A stretch of DNA of 64,000 nucleotides from Streptomyces sp. NBC_00569 (lineage in GTDB: Bacteria > Actinomycetota > Actinomycetes > Streptomycetales > Streptomycetaceae): the NCBI RefSeq assembly GCF_036345255.1, contig NZ_CP107783.1:4761501-4825500 (forward strand). Reading direction: 5' to 3'. Below are positions 35,528 to 45,138 of this stretch, piece after piece (the first letter of the stretch is position 1; each line of letters begins with the position of its first letter). The notes under the pieces are model-generated. The model was not told where the DNA came from and did not search any database. It saw only the letters and a list, made by a program, of their open reading frames with translations. The position numbers were made by a program, and so were the translations under genes.

Positions 35528-36634
35528 ATGAGCGTGAGCATCGACATCAGCGGGCTGGCCCCGGAGCGGATCAGTGTCGTGCCCTCGCCCCTGGCCGAGC
35601 TGGGCATGGCGCTGCACGCGCTGGCCGAGCCCGCGCACCACCCGGGGCTCCAGGGCTGGACGACCGCGGTGTCCGCGCGCCTCGACCCGTGCCTCGCGGA
35701 CCGGCTCTGCGAGGCGGACTTCCTGTGGCGGACGACGTTCTCGGACGTGTTCGCGCCGTTCGCCGGGATCCCGGGCCGGGCCACCCTGCCCGGCGCCACC
35801 CTCGCCGAGGAGCTCGACCTGCTGGACAAGCTGACCGACCGTCAGTTCGTGGACGCGGCACTTGAGTTCACCTGCCAGAACAGCTACGCGCTGCGCGAGG
35901 CCAACCCGCTGGAAGACCCGGCCATGCACCGTCGCGCCCTGGACCTCGCGGCCACGCGCGGGCTGCCCCAGGTCCAGTTCACCCAGCGGCTCCTGGACGA
36001 TCCGCCCGCCGTGCGCGCCTGGTTCCGGCGGCTCGTGGAGGACTGCGAGGAGGCGTTCTTCGCGGACATCTGGGCCCGCGTCCACCACCAGCTCGCGGCC
36101 GACGCCCGGCACAAGACCGAGCTCCTGAGGCGCAAGGGCCTGGCCGAGGCGCTGACGGCGGTGTCGTCGGTCGTCACGCTCGACGAGACGGCGAACCTGA
36201 TCACCGTCGACAAGATCACCGTGGGCCGCACGGCCACGGACGACGGCGGTCTCGTCCTCGTGCCGACCAGCCTCGGCTGGCCGCACCTCATGGTGCTGCA
36301 CCGCTTCGGATGGCAGCCGGCGATCACGTATCCCGTCGGCTCGCCCGGCCTCACCACACCCGCGACCGTCGAGCAGCTCACGCGCCGGATGACGGCCCTC
36401 GCGCACCCCGTACGCATGCGCCTGTGCCGCCACCTCGCCCGCGGCGCGTACACGACGAGCGAGCTCTCCGACGCGCACGGGATGACGGCACCGGAGATAT
36501 CCCGGCACCTGACCGTGCTCAAGAAGGCGGGCCTGATCACCACGCGCCGCCGGGGCCGCTACGTCCAGCACCAGCTGGATCTGACGGCCGTCGCCCGCCT
36601 GGGCAGCGACTTCATCGAGGGCGTACTGCGCTGA
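35528..36634 (+). CDS. ArsR-type winged-helix regulator with DUF5937-like N-terminal domain
   Basis: 368 aa. The C-terminal about 88 residues are an ArsR helix-turn-helix: MTALAHPVRMRLCRHLARGA, TTSELSDAHGMTAPEISRHL and the wing TTRRRGRYVQHQLD. The first 280 residues form a long all-helical and beta region of the DUF5937 type seen in Streptomyces regulators; no metal-binding Cys pair is present, so the signal is probably not a metal. The ATG at 35528 has GGAG very close (2 bp), so translation may start weakly. The preceding 11-bp palindrome suggests self-repression. It ends 13 bp from the convergent response regulator. Confidence 0.88.
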   Translation: MSVSIDISGLAPERISVVPSPLAELGMALHALAEPAHHPGLQGWTTAVSARLDPCLADRLCEADFLWRTTFSDVFAPFAGIPGRATLPGATLAEELDLLDKLTDRQFVDAALEFTCQNSYALREANPLEDPAMHRRALDLAATRGLPQVQFTQRLLDDPPAVRAWFRRLVEDCEEAFFADIWARVHHQLAADARHKTELLRRKGLAEALTAVSSVVTLDETANLITVDKITVGRTATDDGGLVLVPTSLGWPHLMVLHRFGWQPAITYPVGSPGLTTPATVEQLTRRMTALAHPVRMRLCRHLARGAYTTSELSDAHGMTAPEISRHLTVLKKAGLITTRRRGRYVQHQLDLTAVARLGSDFIEGVLR

Positions 36635-36647
36635 CCGCCCGGGAAGG

Positions 36648-37325
36648 TCAGGCAGCTCCTCCGCCGCCGGCCCGTACGAGCCCCGTCTCGTAGGCGAGTA
36701 CGACGACCTGGACGCGGTCGCGCAGGTTCAGCTTGGTGAGGATGCGGCCCACGTGCGTCTTCACGGTCGCCTCCGACAGGACGAGCCGGGCGGCGATCTC
36801 GCCGTTCGACAGTCCCTGCGCGACGAGGATCATGACCTCGCGCTCACGCTCGGTGAGCCGGCCGAGCTCGGCGAGCTGCGGCTCCTTCCCCGAGCTGGGC
36901 AGCATCGGCGCGAAGCGGTCGAGCAGCCGCCGCGTCGTCGACGGCGCGACCACCGCGTCGCCGCTGTGCACGGCCCGGATCGCGCCGAGCAGCTCGCCGG
37001 GCGGCACGTCCTTGAGCATGAACCCCGACGCCCCGGCCTTCAGCCCCGAGAAGGCGTACTCGTCGAGGTCGAACGTCGTCAGGATGAGCACCTTCGGCGG
37101 GTTCTCCTCCATGCAGATCCGCCGCGTCGTCTCCACACCGTCCAGCTTCGGCATGCGGACGTCCATCAGGACCACGTCGACCGCCGTGCCGCGCAGCACC
37201 TCCAGAGCCTCGACCCCGTCGCCCGCCTCGGCGACGACCTCCATGTCCGGCTGGGCGTCGAGCACCATCCGGAAGCCGGTGCGCAGCAGCACCTGGTCGT
37301 CGACGAGCATCACGCGGATCGCCAT
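36648..37325 (-). CDS. NarL/LuxR-family response regulator
   Basis: 225 aa. Receiver domain with VDD at 8-10, phosphoacceptor Asp55 (LMDVRMP) and Lys near 105 (FMLKDVPPG); LuxR-type helix-turn-helix beginning LTEREREVMILVAQGLSNGE. It lies 54 bp downstream of the histidine kinase gene in the same direction and forms a pair with it. The spacer contains two copies of TACGTGTACGG about 28 bp apart. Targets unknown. Confidence 0.95.
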   Translation of the reverse strand: MAIRVMLVDDQVLLRTGFRMVLDAQPDMEVVAEAGDGVEALEVLRGTAVDVVLMDVRMPKLDGVETTRRICMEENPPKVLILTTFDLDEYAFSGLKAGASGFMLKDVPPGELLGAIRAVHSGDAVVAPSTTRRLLDRFAPMLPSSGKEPQLAELGRLTEREREVMILVAQGLSNGEIAARLVLSEATVKTHVGRILTKLNLRDRVQVVVLAYETGLVRAGGGGAA

Positions 37326-37379
37326 GAAGGGGGTCCCTTTCGGTACGTGTACGGGGTCGGGTTCAGTACGTGTACGGCG

Positions 37380-38582
37380 TCAGTGGGCGGGCTTGAGCGG
37401 CAACAGCGCGCTGATCCGGAATCCGCCGCCGGGGCGCGGTCCCGCGTCGAGCGTCCCGCCGACCATACCGACGCGCTCCCTCATGCCGATGAGTCCGTGC
37501 CCGCGGCCGTCGGCGCCCCCGTCCTCGTACAGCTCGTGCGGGGCGCCCTTGCCGTCGTCCTCGACTAGCAGGCCGAGGCCGTCGTCGAAGTAGACGAGGC
37601 GCACGCTCGCGCCCGCGTTCGCGCCGCCGTGCTTACGGGTGTTGGTGAGCGCCTCCTGCACGATGCGGTACGCGGTCAGCTCGACGCCGCTGGGCAGCGG
37701 GCGCGGGGTGCCCTCGACCTTGAAGTCGACGGGCAGGCCCGCGGTGCGCACCTGCTCGATCAGCTCGTCGAGCTGCTCGACATCGGGCTGCGGCACGTAC
37801 TCGCCGCTCTCCTGGTGCTCACCGGTGCGCAGCACTCCGAGCAGGCGCCGCATCTCGGCGAGCGCCTGCCGGCCGGTCCCGGAGATCGTCTCCAGGGCCT
37901 TCCTCGCCTGCTCGGGAGCCGTGTCCATGACGTACGCGGCGCCGTCCGCCTGCACCACCATCACAGACACGTTGTGGGCGACGACGTCGTGCAGCTCGCG
38001 CGCGATCCGGGCCCGCTCGGCGGCGACGGCGACCTTCGACTGGGCCTCGCGCTCCGTCTCCAGACGCGCGGCGCGCTCCTCCAGCTGTGCCAGGTAGGCG
38101 CGGCGCGTGCGGACGGAGTCACCGAGCACCCAGGCGAGGGCGAACGGCACCATCTGGAAGACCGTGATCAGCACGTTGCCCGCGCTGCTCGTCTCGTGCA
38201 TCGGCCAGCGCAGCTGCGACAGAGGCGCCGCGCACAGGCCGCCGACGAGCGCGAATCTCGACGCCCAGCGCGGGCTGTCCGCCGCCACCGTGTAAATGAT
38301 CACCAGCATGGCGAAGTCGGCCGGCTGCACGCGGACGTCCGCGACGAGCTGGAAGACGCCCACGACGGCGATGAGGATCAGCATCCGCTCCGGAACGCGC
38401 CTGCGCAGGGCCACGGCCAGGCTCAGCGCCAGGACGACGGGGATGCCCAGGAGGCGGGCGTCGCCCTGCATGTTCTCCTGCCCCGCGATCAGACTCATGC
38501 CGGAGACCCCGAGGAGGACGACGGCCCAGAAGCTGTCGACCCACGTCGGGTGTCGGCGGAAGAAGTCGTAGAGGCGCTGCAC
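37380..38582 (-). CDS. Sensor histidine kinase (HisKA_3 type)
   Basis: 400 aa from GTG 38582. Five or six N-terminal membrane helices (about 16-155) with almost no outer loops, a short coiled coil, then HisKA_3 with phosphoacceptor His198 (ARELHDVVAHN) and HATPase with EALTNTRKH and GHGLIGMRERV. The sensor would perceive a membrane or intramembrane signal. It is cognate to the response regulator downstream. Unlike the kinase at 5931, it ends normally after the ATPase domain. Confidence 0.95.
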   Translation of the reverse strand: MQRLYDFFRRHPTWVDSFWAVVLLGVSGMSLIAGQENMQGDARLLGIPVVLALSLAVALRRRVPERMLILIAVVGVFQLVADVRVQPADFAMLVIIYTVAADSPRWASRFALVGGLCAAPLSQLRWPMHETSSAGNVLITVFQMVPFALAWVLGDSVRTRRAYLAQLEERAARLETEREAQSKVAVAAERARIARELHDVVAHNVSVMVVQADGAAYVMDTAPEQARKALETISGTGRQALAEMRRLLGVLRTGEHQESGEYVPQPDVEQLDELIEQVRTAGLPVDFKVEGTPRPLPSGVELTAYRIVQEALTNTRKHGGANAGASVRLVYFDDGLGLLVEDDGKGAPHELYEDGGADGRGHGLIGMRERVGMVGGTLDAGPRPGGGFRISALLPLKPAH

Positions 38583-38700
38583 GTAACCCAGCGTAAAGAA
38601 GCGTGCAGTGCGCAGAGGTCAACCGGAGGATCGATCCGAGTACCGCCGGCGTACTCCCCAAGGTGGAGACCGCCCCCTTCTCCGCACCTAGCCTTTCCCT

Positions 38701-39726
38701 GTGACGAACGAGCGGTGGGGTACGGGGCGTGGGTGGCGTGAGGCGACGGAGGAGGCGCTGTACGGGCCGCGCGGCTTCTATCGCAGGCCCGAGGGGCCCG
38801 CGGGGCATTTCCGCACGTCGGTGCATGCGTCGCCGCTGTTCGCCGGGGCCGTCGCGCGGCTTCTGTGCCGGGTGGACGAGGCACTCGGGGGCACGTCGGA
38901 ACTCGCCTTCGTCGACATGGGCGCGGGCCGCGGCGAGCTGGTGACGGGCGTCCTGGGGGCGCTGCCCGCCGAGGTGGCGGCCCGCACGCGCGCGTACGCG
39001 GTGGAACGGGCGGAGCGTCCCGCCGGCCTCGACCACCGCATCGAGTGGTGCGCACACCCCCCGAAGGGGGTCACCGGACTCCTCTTCGCGAACGAGTGGC
39101 TCGACAACGTCCCCCTGGACGTCGTCGAGGCCGACACCTCCGGAGTGCCGCGCCACGTCCTCGTGGAGCAGGACGGGACCGAGGAGCTCGGGGAGCCCGT
39201 GGTGGACGGGCCGGAGGCGGAGTGGCTCGCCCGGTGGTGGCCGCTCGCCGGCGAACCGGGCCTTCGCGCGGAGGTCGGCCTCCCCCGGGACGCCGCCTGG
39301 GCCGCGGCCGCGGGGACGCTGGAGCGCGGTGCGGCGGTCGCCGTCGACTACGCGCACTCCCGGGCCGCCCGGCCGCCCTTCGGGACGCTCACGGGCTTCC
39401 GCGAGGGCCGCGAGACCCCGCCCGTGCCGGACGGCTCGTGCGACATCACGGCTCATGTGGCGCTCGACGCGTGCGCGCTCCCGGGCGCCCGGCTCCTCAC
39501 GCAGCGCGCGGCCCTGCACGCCCTCGGGGTGAGCGGCGGACGTCCACCGCTGTCGCTCGCCGCCGCCGATCCGGCGGCCTACGTGCGGGCCCTGTCCGGG
39601 GCGGGCGAGGCCGCCGAACTGACCGCGGCGGGCGGGCTCGGCGACTTCGGCTGGCTGGTGCAGCCCGTGGGCGTACGCGTGCGGGACCTGCTACTTGTCG
39701 ATGTCGCCGACGACGAAGAACAGTGA
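38701..39726 (+). CDS. SAM-dependent MidA/NDUFAF7-family methyltransferase
   Basis: 341 aa from GTG 38701. The DUF185 family is recognised by [19 protein letters not shown] near the N terminus, SAM motif [16 protein letters not shown] (about 70-84) and the signature [17 protein letters not shown] near 127-143. The human relative NDUFAF7 methylates an arginine of NDUFS2, the NuoD homologue of complex I. The neighbouring convergent gene here encodes a NuoD paralogue, overlapping by 36 bp. No ribosome binding site is clear, so the message may be leaderless. The substrate is inferred. Confidence 0.87.
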   Translation: MTNERWGTGRGWREATEEALYGPRGFYRRPEGPAGHFRTSVHASPLFAGAVARLLCRVDEALGGTSELAFVDMGAGRGELVTGVLGALPAEVAARTRAYAVERAERPAGLDHRIEWCAHPPKGVTGLLFANEWLDNVPLDVVEADTSGVPRHVLVEQDGTEELGEPVVDGPEAEWLARWWPLAGEPGLRAEVGLPRDAAWAAAAGTLERGAAVAVDYAHSRAARPPFGTLTGFREGRETPPVPDGSCDITAHVALDACALPGARLLTQRAALHALGVSGGRPPLSLAAADPAAYVRALSGAGEAAELTAAGGLGDFGWLVQPVGVRVRDLLLVDVADDEEQ

Positions 39727-40842
39727 ACCGAGGATCGCCACCATGTCCGAGACGAGCGTGCCCGGCAGCAGTTCGGCGAGCGCCTGGATGTTGTTGTACG
39801 AGGCGGACCGCAGCTTGAGCCGGTACGGCGTCTTCTCGCCCTTGCTGACCAGGTAGTAGCCGTTGATCCCGAGCGGGTTCTCGGTCCACGCGTACGTGTG
39901 GCCCTCGGGCGCCTTGAGGACCTTGGGGAGGCGCTGGTTGACGGGGCCGGGCGGCAGCTCGGCGAGCCGGTCCAGGCAGGCGTCGGCGAGGTCCAGGGCG
40001 TTGTGGGTCTGCTCCAGGAGGACCTCGAAGCGGGCCAGGCAGTCGCCCTCGCGCCGCGTGACGACCTTCAGGGTGTCCTGGAGCTCCCCGTACGCGAGGT
40101 ACGGCTCGTCGCGGCGCAGGTCGAAGTCGACGCCGGAGGCCCGGGCGATCGGACCGCTCACCCCGTAGGAGTGCACCGCCTCCGGGGACAGCACGCCCAC
40201 GTCGCGCGTGCGGCCGCGGAAGATCTCGTTGCCGAGGACCAGGTCGTCGTACACGTCCATGCGCGAGCGCACCGAGGCGACCGCCTCACGCGCGCGGGTG
40301 GTCCAGCCGGCCGGGACGTCCTCCTTGAGGCCGCCGACGCGGTTGAACATGTAGTGCATGCGGCCGCCGGACATCTCCTCCATGACGTTCTGGAGTTCCT
40401 CGCGCTCCCGGAAGGCATAGAACACCGGGGTGATTCCGCCCAGTTCGAGCGGGTACGAACCAAGGAACATCAGGTGGTTGAGGACCCGGTTCAGCTCCGC
40501 GAGCAGGGTGCGCAGCCACACCGCGCGCTCAGGGACCTCCATGCCGAGCATCCGCTCGACGGCGAGGACGACCCCGAGTTCGCTCGAGAAGGCGGAGAGC
40601 CAGTCGTGGCGGTTGGCCAGCATCACGATCTGCCGGTAGTCGCGGGCCTCGAAGAGCTTCTCCGCGCCGCGGTGCATATAGCCGATGACCGGCTCGGCCT
40701 GCTGGATGCGCTCGCCGTCGAGGACGAGGCGCAGGCGCAGCACCCCGTGCGTGGACGGGTGCTGCGGGCCGATGTTGAGCACCATGTCGGTGGTCTCGGC
40801 GGCCCCGCCGATGCCGACCGTCGTCTCCGTCGTGGGCGTCAT
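39691..40842 (-). CDS. nuoD2: Stand-alone NADH-quinone oxidoreductase subunit D paralogue (NuoD2)
   Basis: 383 aa. Clear homologue of the 49-kDa/NuoD subunit: [14 protein letters not shown] (23-36), [40 protein letters not shown] and the ending [18 protein letters not shown]. The quinone-site His of PSTHG is kept (His32), but the quinone-binding Tyr of complex I (T. thermophilus Nqo4 Tyr87) aligns with Trp81 (NRHDWLSAF). No other nuo gene is in the window, so it is an orphan. Its start lies only 31 bp from the divergent PH-domain gene. Confidence 0.93.
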   Translation of the reverse strand: MTPTTETTVGIGGAAETTDMVLNIGPQHPSTHGVLRLRLVLDGERIQQAEPVIGYMHRGAEKLFEARDYRQIVMLANRHDWLSAFSSELGVVLAVERMLGMEVPERAVWLRTLLAELNRVLNHLMFLGSYPLELGGITPVFYAFREREELQNVMEEMSGGRMHYMFNRVGGLKEDVPAGWTTRAREAVASVRSRMDVYDDLVLGNEIFRGRTRDVGVLSPEAVHSYGVSGPIARASGVDFDLRRDEPYLAYGELQDTLKVVTRREGDCLARFEVLLEQTHNALDLADACLDRLAELPPGPVNQRLPKVLKAPEGHTYAWTENPLGINGYYLVSKGEKTPYRLKLRSASYNNIQALAELLPGTLVSDMVAILGSLFFVVGDIDK

Positions 40843-40873
40843 GGGAACAGTGTCTCGTACGTAGGGTGGGCGC

Positions 40874-41386
40874 ATGGAAACGGGGACTGAGGGGACGGCG
40901 GCTCCGAGGGCGGGAGCCGGGGCGGAGCCGGTGTGGACCGGGCTCCCCCGGGGGCTGCTGAAGGTGCGCAGGCTGCTGCTCGTGCTGTGGCTGGTGCCGC
41001 TGACGGTGGCGGTGGGCGTGCTGCTCGGGGTGTTCGCCGGCGGCGTGTGGGCGGCGTTCGCGCTGCTGCCGCTCGCCGGGCTGCTGTGGGGATGGCCGAT
41101 GCTCGGGCGCAACTGGCGCTCGTGGCGCTACGCCGAGCGCGCCGACGACCTGCTGATCAGCCGGGGCGTCCTGTGGCGCGAGGAAACGATCGTGCCGTAC
41201 GGGCGCATGCAGCTCGTCGAGGTCACGTCCGGGCCGCTCGAGCGGAAGTTCGGGCTCGCGAGCCTCCAGCTGCACACGGCGGCCGCGGCGACCGACGCCA
41301 CGATCCCCGGCCTGACGCCCGCCGAGGCCGAGCGCCTGCGCGACCGGCTCACCCAACTCGGCGAGGCCCGATCGGCGGGGCTGTGA
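40874..41386 (+). CDS. PH-domain membrane protein, YdbS-like
   Basis: 170 aa. Two adjacent membrane helices (about 30-75) are followed by one bacterial PH_2 domain beginning [23 protein letters not shown]. Such proteins come in pairs with a larger multi-PH partner (YdbS/YdbT in Bacillus), here the next gene, with which it shares a 4-bp GTGA overlap. The pair is linked in Bacillus to resistance to membrane-active peptides. The very short divergent gap from nuoD2 implies overlapping promoters. Confidence 0.9.
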   Translation: METGTEGTAAPRAGAGAEPVWTGLPRGLLKVRRLLLVLWLVPLTVAVGVLLGVFAGGVWAAFALLPLAGLLWGWPMLGRNWRSWRYAERADDLLISRGVLWREETIVPYGRMQLVEVTSGPLERKFGLASLQLHTAAAATDATIPGLTPAEAERLRDRLTQLGEARSAGL

Positions 41387-42729
41387 CCACCCCGGACGTC
41401 CACGAGGACGTACGGGACCAGGATCTGACCGCCGAGGCGCGCGAGCGGCGCCTGCACCCCGTCACGCCGCTGCGCCGGGCCTGGGCGCCCGTCGCGATCG
41501 TCCTCGGCTGGGCGGTCCACGACCTGAACGAGGCGCAGCGCAGGCTCGCCCAGCTCACCGCGACCACCCTCCTCATCGGCGTCTCCGTACTGATCCCGGC
41601 CGCCGCCCTCTACGGGTTCCTGACCTGGTGGTTCACGCACTTCTCCGTCACCGACGCCGAACTGCGCATCCGTACGGGCCTGTTGTTCCGCCGCACCGCC
41701 CACATCCGGCTCGACCGGATCCAGGCCGTGGACGTCACCCAGCCGCTGCTCGCCCGCTTCGTGGGCGTCGCCAAGCTCAAACTGGATGTCATAGGTGCGG
41801 ACAAGAAGGATGAACTCGCCTATCTCGGCGAGCGCGAGGCCCGCGAGCTGCGCGCCGAACTGCTCGCCCGCGCGGCCGGGTTCGCGCCCGAGACCGTGCG
41901 CGACGTCGGCGAGGCACCGGCCGAGCAGATCCTGCACGTGCCGCCCCGCATGCTCGCCGTCTCGCTCCTGCTCACCGGCGGGCCCTGGGCGATGCTGCTC
42001 GCCGCGGTCGTCGTGCCGGCGCTGCTGTGGTTCGCCACCCACAACCTGTGGACGGTGCTCGCCGTGGCCGTCCCGCTCGCGGGCGGCGCCGGCACGAACA
42101 GCGTGGGCCGCTTCATCAAGGAGTACGACTGGACGGTGGGCGAGTCGCCGGACGGCCTGCGCATCGACCACGGCCTCCTCGACCGCGACCACGAGACGGT
42201 GCCGCCGGGACGGGTGCAGACCGTACGGATCGTGGAGCCTCTGCTGTGGCGGCGGCGCGGCTGGGTGCGCGTGGAACTGGCCGTGGCCGGCTCGTCGAAC
42301 TCCGTCCTCGTGCCGGTCGCGCCCCGCGAGATCGCGGAGGGCGTGGTGGAACGGGTGCTTCCCGGGGTGACGGTGCCGGGCGCGGAGGCCCTGACCCGGC
42401 CGCCGAAGCGCGCGGCGTGGTGCGTGCCGGTGTGGTGGCGGGGCTATGGGCTCGTGACGACCGACGCGGTGTTCGCGTCCCGGCACGGTCTGATGCGGCG
42501 GCGGCTCGCGCTGGTGCCGCACGCGAAGGTGCAGAGCGTGCGGCTCACACAGGGGCCCTGGGAGCGTTTCCGGGGCGTCGCCGACGTCCATGTGGACACG
42601 GGCGCCAACAAGACGGTGACGGCCCGGCTGCGGGACGCCGGGGAGGCGGCGGAACTCCTGCGCGCCCAGGCGGACCGCTCACGGACGGGACGGAAGGTGG
42701 CACGGCCCGACCGCTGGATGGCCCCGTGA
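41383..42729 (+). CDS. Multi-PH-domain membrane protein, YdbT-like
   Basis: 448 aa from GTG 41383, overlapping the previous stop by 4 bp. Three PH_2 domains are visible: IRTGLLFRRTAHIRLDRIQAVDV (about 95-175), IDHGLLDRDHETVPPGRVQTV (about 260-330) and FASRHGLMRRRLALVPHAKVQSV (about 365-430). Paired membrane helices lie before the first (about 50-85) and second (about 190-235). It acts with the YdbS-like protein in the membrane. A long perfect hairpin follows as terminator. Confidence 0.9.
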   Translation: MTTPDVHEDVRDQDLTAEARERRLHPVTPLRRAWAPVAIVLGWAVHDLNEAQRRLAQLTATTLLIGVSVLIPAAALYGFLTWWFTHFSVTDAELRIRTGLLFRRTAHIRLDRIQAVDVTQPLLARFVGVAKLKLDVIGADKKDELAYLGEREARELRAELLARAAGFAPETVRDVGEAPAEQILHVPPRMLAVSLLLTGGPWAMLLAAVVVPALLWFATHNLWTVLAVAVPLAGGAGTNSVGRFIKEYDWTVGESPDGLRIDHGLLDRDHETVPPGRVQTVRIVEPLLWRRRGWVRVELAVAGSSNSVLVPVAPREIAEGVVERVLPGVTVPGAEALTRPPKRAAWCVPVWWRGYGLVTTDAVFASRHGLMRRRLALVPHAKVQSVRLTQGPWERFRGVADVHVDTGANKTVTARLRDAGEAAELLRAQADRSRTGRKVARPDRWMAP

Positions 42730-42745
42730 GGGCGGCGGCACGGCG

Positions 42746-42790
42746 ATGGGGCGGGGCCTCGGTGTGACACACACCGAGGCCCCGCCCCAT
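42746..42790. terminator. Strong bidirectional terminator, 20-bp perfect stem
   Basis: ATGGGGCGGGGCCTCGGTGT (42746-42765) pairs perfectly with 42771-42790 around a GACAC loop. It lies between the convergent PH-domain and coiled-coil protein genes and should serve both strands. Confidence 0.92.
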
Positions 42791-42862
42791 TTACGCCGTA
42801 CGTGCTCCGGTCTCCGCGGTACGTGCGCCTGCGCCGTACGTGCTGACGCCTCCCGCCGGAAC

Positions 42863-43912
42863 CTACGCCCGCATCGCCGACCGCAGCTCCCCCACGTCGA
42901 TCTGCTCCGTCTCGTCGTGAGCGGTCAGGTCGATGACCTGGCTGACGCCCTCGCCCGAGGTCGTGGCGTCGGCCTGCTTGAACTCGGCCTCGGCGTCCGC
43001 CTTGTGGAGCGCGAGCGCCTCCTCGCCGACGACGTCCGCGAGGTCGGTGTTCTGCACGGCCTCCAGGGCCGCGGGCGCCACGCCCTTCGTGCCGAAGAAG
43101 TCGAATCCGCCCTCGACCAGGGGCCGCCGCACCGCCGCGGGCGGCACGACCGCCGCCGCGGCCGGGACGGTGAAGTGGCCGGGGACGCCGGACGGCAGGG
43201 CGGCCACGTGCTGGTGCTCGTGTGCGCGGGCCGCCTCGGGCTTCCCCTGCGGCTCACCGCCGTCGGGGGCCTCGGCCTTCGGACCCTCGCCCCGCGAGGG
43301 GTTCGCGGCGCGCGCCATACGGTCGAGCGCTGCGTTCGCGCGCAGATAGAGCACCGGAGAGGTCACCGGCGCGCCGCCGGACGTGGCGCGCTGCGCCGGG
43401 ACGAGCTCGGCGCCGGGTGCCGGGGAGGCGGCCGCGGGCAGCGCACGCGCCGGGGCCGAGGCCTCTATCGCGAGCTGCCTGCGGCCCTCCAGGGCGCTGG
43501 CACGCTCCGTCTCCGCGGTCGCGTAGCGCCGCAGCAGGGCCGCGTGCTCGTTGCGCAGGGCCGCCAGCTCCGTGCGCTTGCCGCGCAGCTTCGCCTCCAT
43601 CTTGAGGCGCAGCTCACGCGACTCCTCGAGGTCCGTCTCGAGTTCGGCGACCCGCTCGTCGTGGCGCCATTCGTCGCTCACCCGCGACCGGTTCAGCTCG
43701 GCGACGCGCTTGCCCGCCAGTCGGTCCCAGCGGCGCATGACGACCGCGCCCACCACGGCGGCGCAGGCGGCGGCACCGACCAGGCCGCGCAGCACGAGCG
43801 GCTCCGCGGTCAGCCAGGCGCCGGCCGCGCAGACGAGCGGGACGCCTGCGATCGCCGAGGGGGGAAGCAGCCTGTGCAGGGGTGGGGAATGGCGGTGACG
43901 TCCACGTGGCAT
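42863..43912 (-). CDS. Membrane protein with coiled coil, hypothetical
   Basis: 349 aa from ATG 43912. A basic His-rich N terminus (MPRGRHRHSPPLHRLLPPSA) precedes two membrane helices (about 20-58), a coiled coil (about 60-125, RVAELETDLEESRELRLKME) and a long Ala/Pro-rich low-complexity region. The C-terminal 100 residues are acidic and better ordered, ending with QVIDLTAHDETEQIDVGELR. The N terminus and layout are familiar from a conserved Streptomyces protein at this locus, but no function is known to me. Confidence 0.85.
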   Translation of the reverse strand: MPRGRHRHSPPLHRLLPPSAIAGVPLVCAAGAWLTAEPLVLRGLVGAAACAAVVGAVVMRRWDRLAGKRVAELNRSRVSDEWRHDERVAELETDLEESRELRLKMEAKLRGKRTELAALRNEHAALLRRYATAETERASALEGRRQLAIEASAPARALPAAASPAPGAELVPAQRATSGGAPVTSPVLYLRANAALDRMARAANPSRGEGPKAEAPDGGEPQGKPEAARAHEHQHVAALPSGVPGHFTVPAAAAVVPPAAVRRPLVEGGFDFFGTKGVAPAALEAVQNTDLADVVGEEALALHKADAEAEFKQADATTSGEGVSQVIDLTAHDETEQIDVGELRSAMRA

Positions 43913-44041
43913 GGCCAGAAACTTACCGCGCGTAGGCGAATCGTGGTGCCCCGGCAGCCAAAATCCCGTGGTCTTCTGTCCCGCCACTCCCATTCACCCC
44001 TGAACTCGGCGCCTTTGCCGATCAACTCGTCCGCGGACCGT

Positions 44042-45019
44042 TCAGTTCTTCAGGAGGCCCTTCGACCGGAGATACTCCTTGGCCACATCGGCCTCCTTCT
44101 GGCGCTCCGCGTCGACCTTCCGGTTGAGCTCGACGAGATCGCCGGTCGTGAGCGTCTTGGTCAGCTTCCCGAGTACGACGGCTATCTCCTTGTCGCCCGC
44201 GTCCTTGGTGTTCACGACCGGAACGATGTTGTCCGCGTTCTGGAGCTTCTTGTCGTCCTCCAGGAGCACCAGACCGAAGTTCTTCAGGGTGGCGTCCGTG
44301 GTGGTCGTCAGGACCAGCTGGTCCTCACCGTTCTTGACGGCCTGCTTGGCCTGCGTGGTGCCGACACCCTTGGGGTCGATCCCGCTGACCTTGATGCCGT
44401 ACGTCTTCTCGAGACCCGGGGCGCAGAAGGGCCGCTTCTCGCATTCGTCACCGGCCGCGATCTTGACCTTCTGACCGGACTTGCCGAGGTCCGAAAGAGT
44501 CTTCAGATGGTGCTGCTTCGCGTAATCCGCGCTCACCGCGAAGGCGTTCTGGTCGACGGCCTCTCCGGCGTCGAGCACGGTCAGTCCCTCGGGCCCGGCG
44601 AGTCCGCGCAGTGCGGTGACCGTCGCATCAAGATCACTTGAGGCGACGGGCTTGGCGTCCGCGCCGTTCTTCTTGAGATTGAGGAATTCCGCGAGCGTCG
44701 CCGCGTATTCGGGAACGACGTCGATGGCGCCCTTGGCCAGCTGGGGCTCGTAGATCTCGCGGTTCTCGACGGTCTTGACCGAGGCGGAGTATCCGGCGTC
44801 GGTCAGAACCTGCTTGTAGAGCTCCGCCATCACCTTCGACTCGGTGAACCCGGCGGCGCCGACGACGACCGTGCCCTTCTTGCCGCTCCCCGCCGCGTCG
44901 GAGCCGGCCTTGTCGCTCTTGCCGCCTTCCAGACTGTCACCGCCGCACGCGGTGAGTCCGGTGGTGAGCGCGCCGACGGCGACCGCCGCCACGGCGATCC
45001 GTCGCGTTCTGCTGTTCAT
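44042..45019 (-). CDS. OpuC-type substrate-binding lipoprotein (glycine betaine/choline family)
   Basis: 325 aa. Signal peptide with lipobox LTAC (Cys about 25). The binding domain (residues about 50-325) shows the family hallmarks VVVGAAGFTESKVMAELYKQ, EIYEPQLAKGAIDVVPEYAA and LVLTTTTDATLKNFGLVLLEDD. It would deliver betaine, choline, carnitine or proline betaine to the two permeases encoded upstream; ergothioneine is an alternative because EgtU-type domains are close relatives. It is the last gene of the minus-strand operon, 119 bp after the second permease. Confidence 0.93.
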   Translation of the reverse strand: MNSRTRRIAVAAVAVGALTTGLTACGGDSLEGGKSDKAGSDAAGSGKKGTVVVGAAGFTESKVMAELYKQVLTDAGYSASVKTVENREIYEPQLAKGAIDVVPEYAATLAEFLNLKKNGADAKPVASSDLDATVTALRGLAGPEGLTVLDAGEAVDQNAFAVSADYAKQHHLKTLSDLGKSGQKVKIAAGDECEKRPFCAPGLEKTYGIKVSGIDPKGVGTTQAKQAVKNGEDQLVLTTTTDATLKNFGLVLLEDDKKLQNADNIVPVVNTKDAGDKEIAVVLGKLTKTLTTGDLVELNRKVDAERQKEADVAKEYLRSKGLLKN

Positions 45020-45138
45020 CGTTGTCCACCCAATCGAGAGCCGGAATGATCGAAAAGCTGTGCCGAGATATCAAGTTGGCGTCCCACCCGCCGCGGCGCC
45101 CGTCGGAGGTTCAGCCCGCCGCGCCGCCCGACCGGGTT

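Noticed and set aside
36310..36693. Plus-strand 127-aa frame overlapping the ArsR helix-turn-helix region
   Set aside because: It is an alternative frame of the regulator gene with shadow composition.
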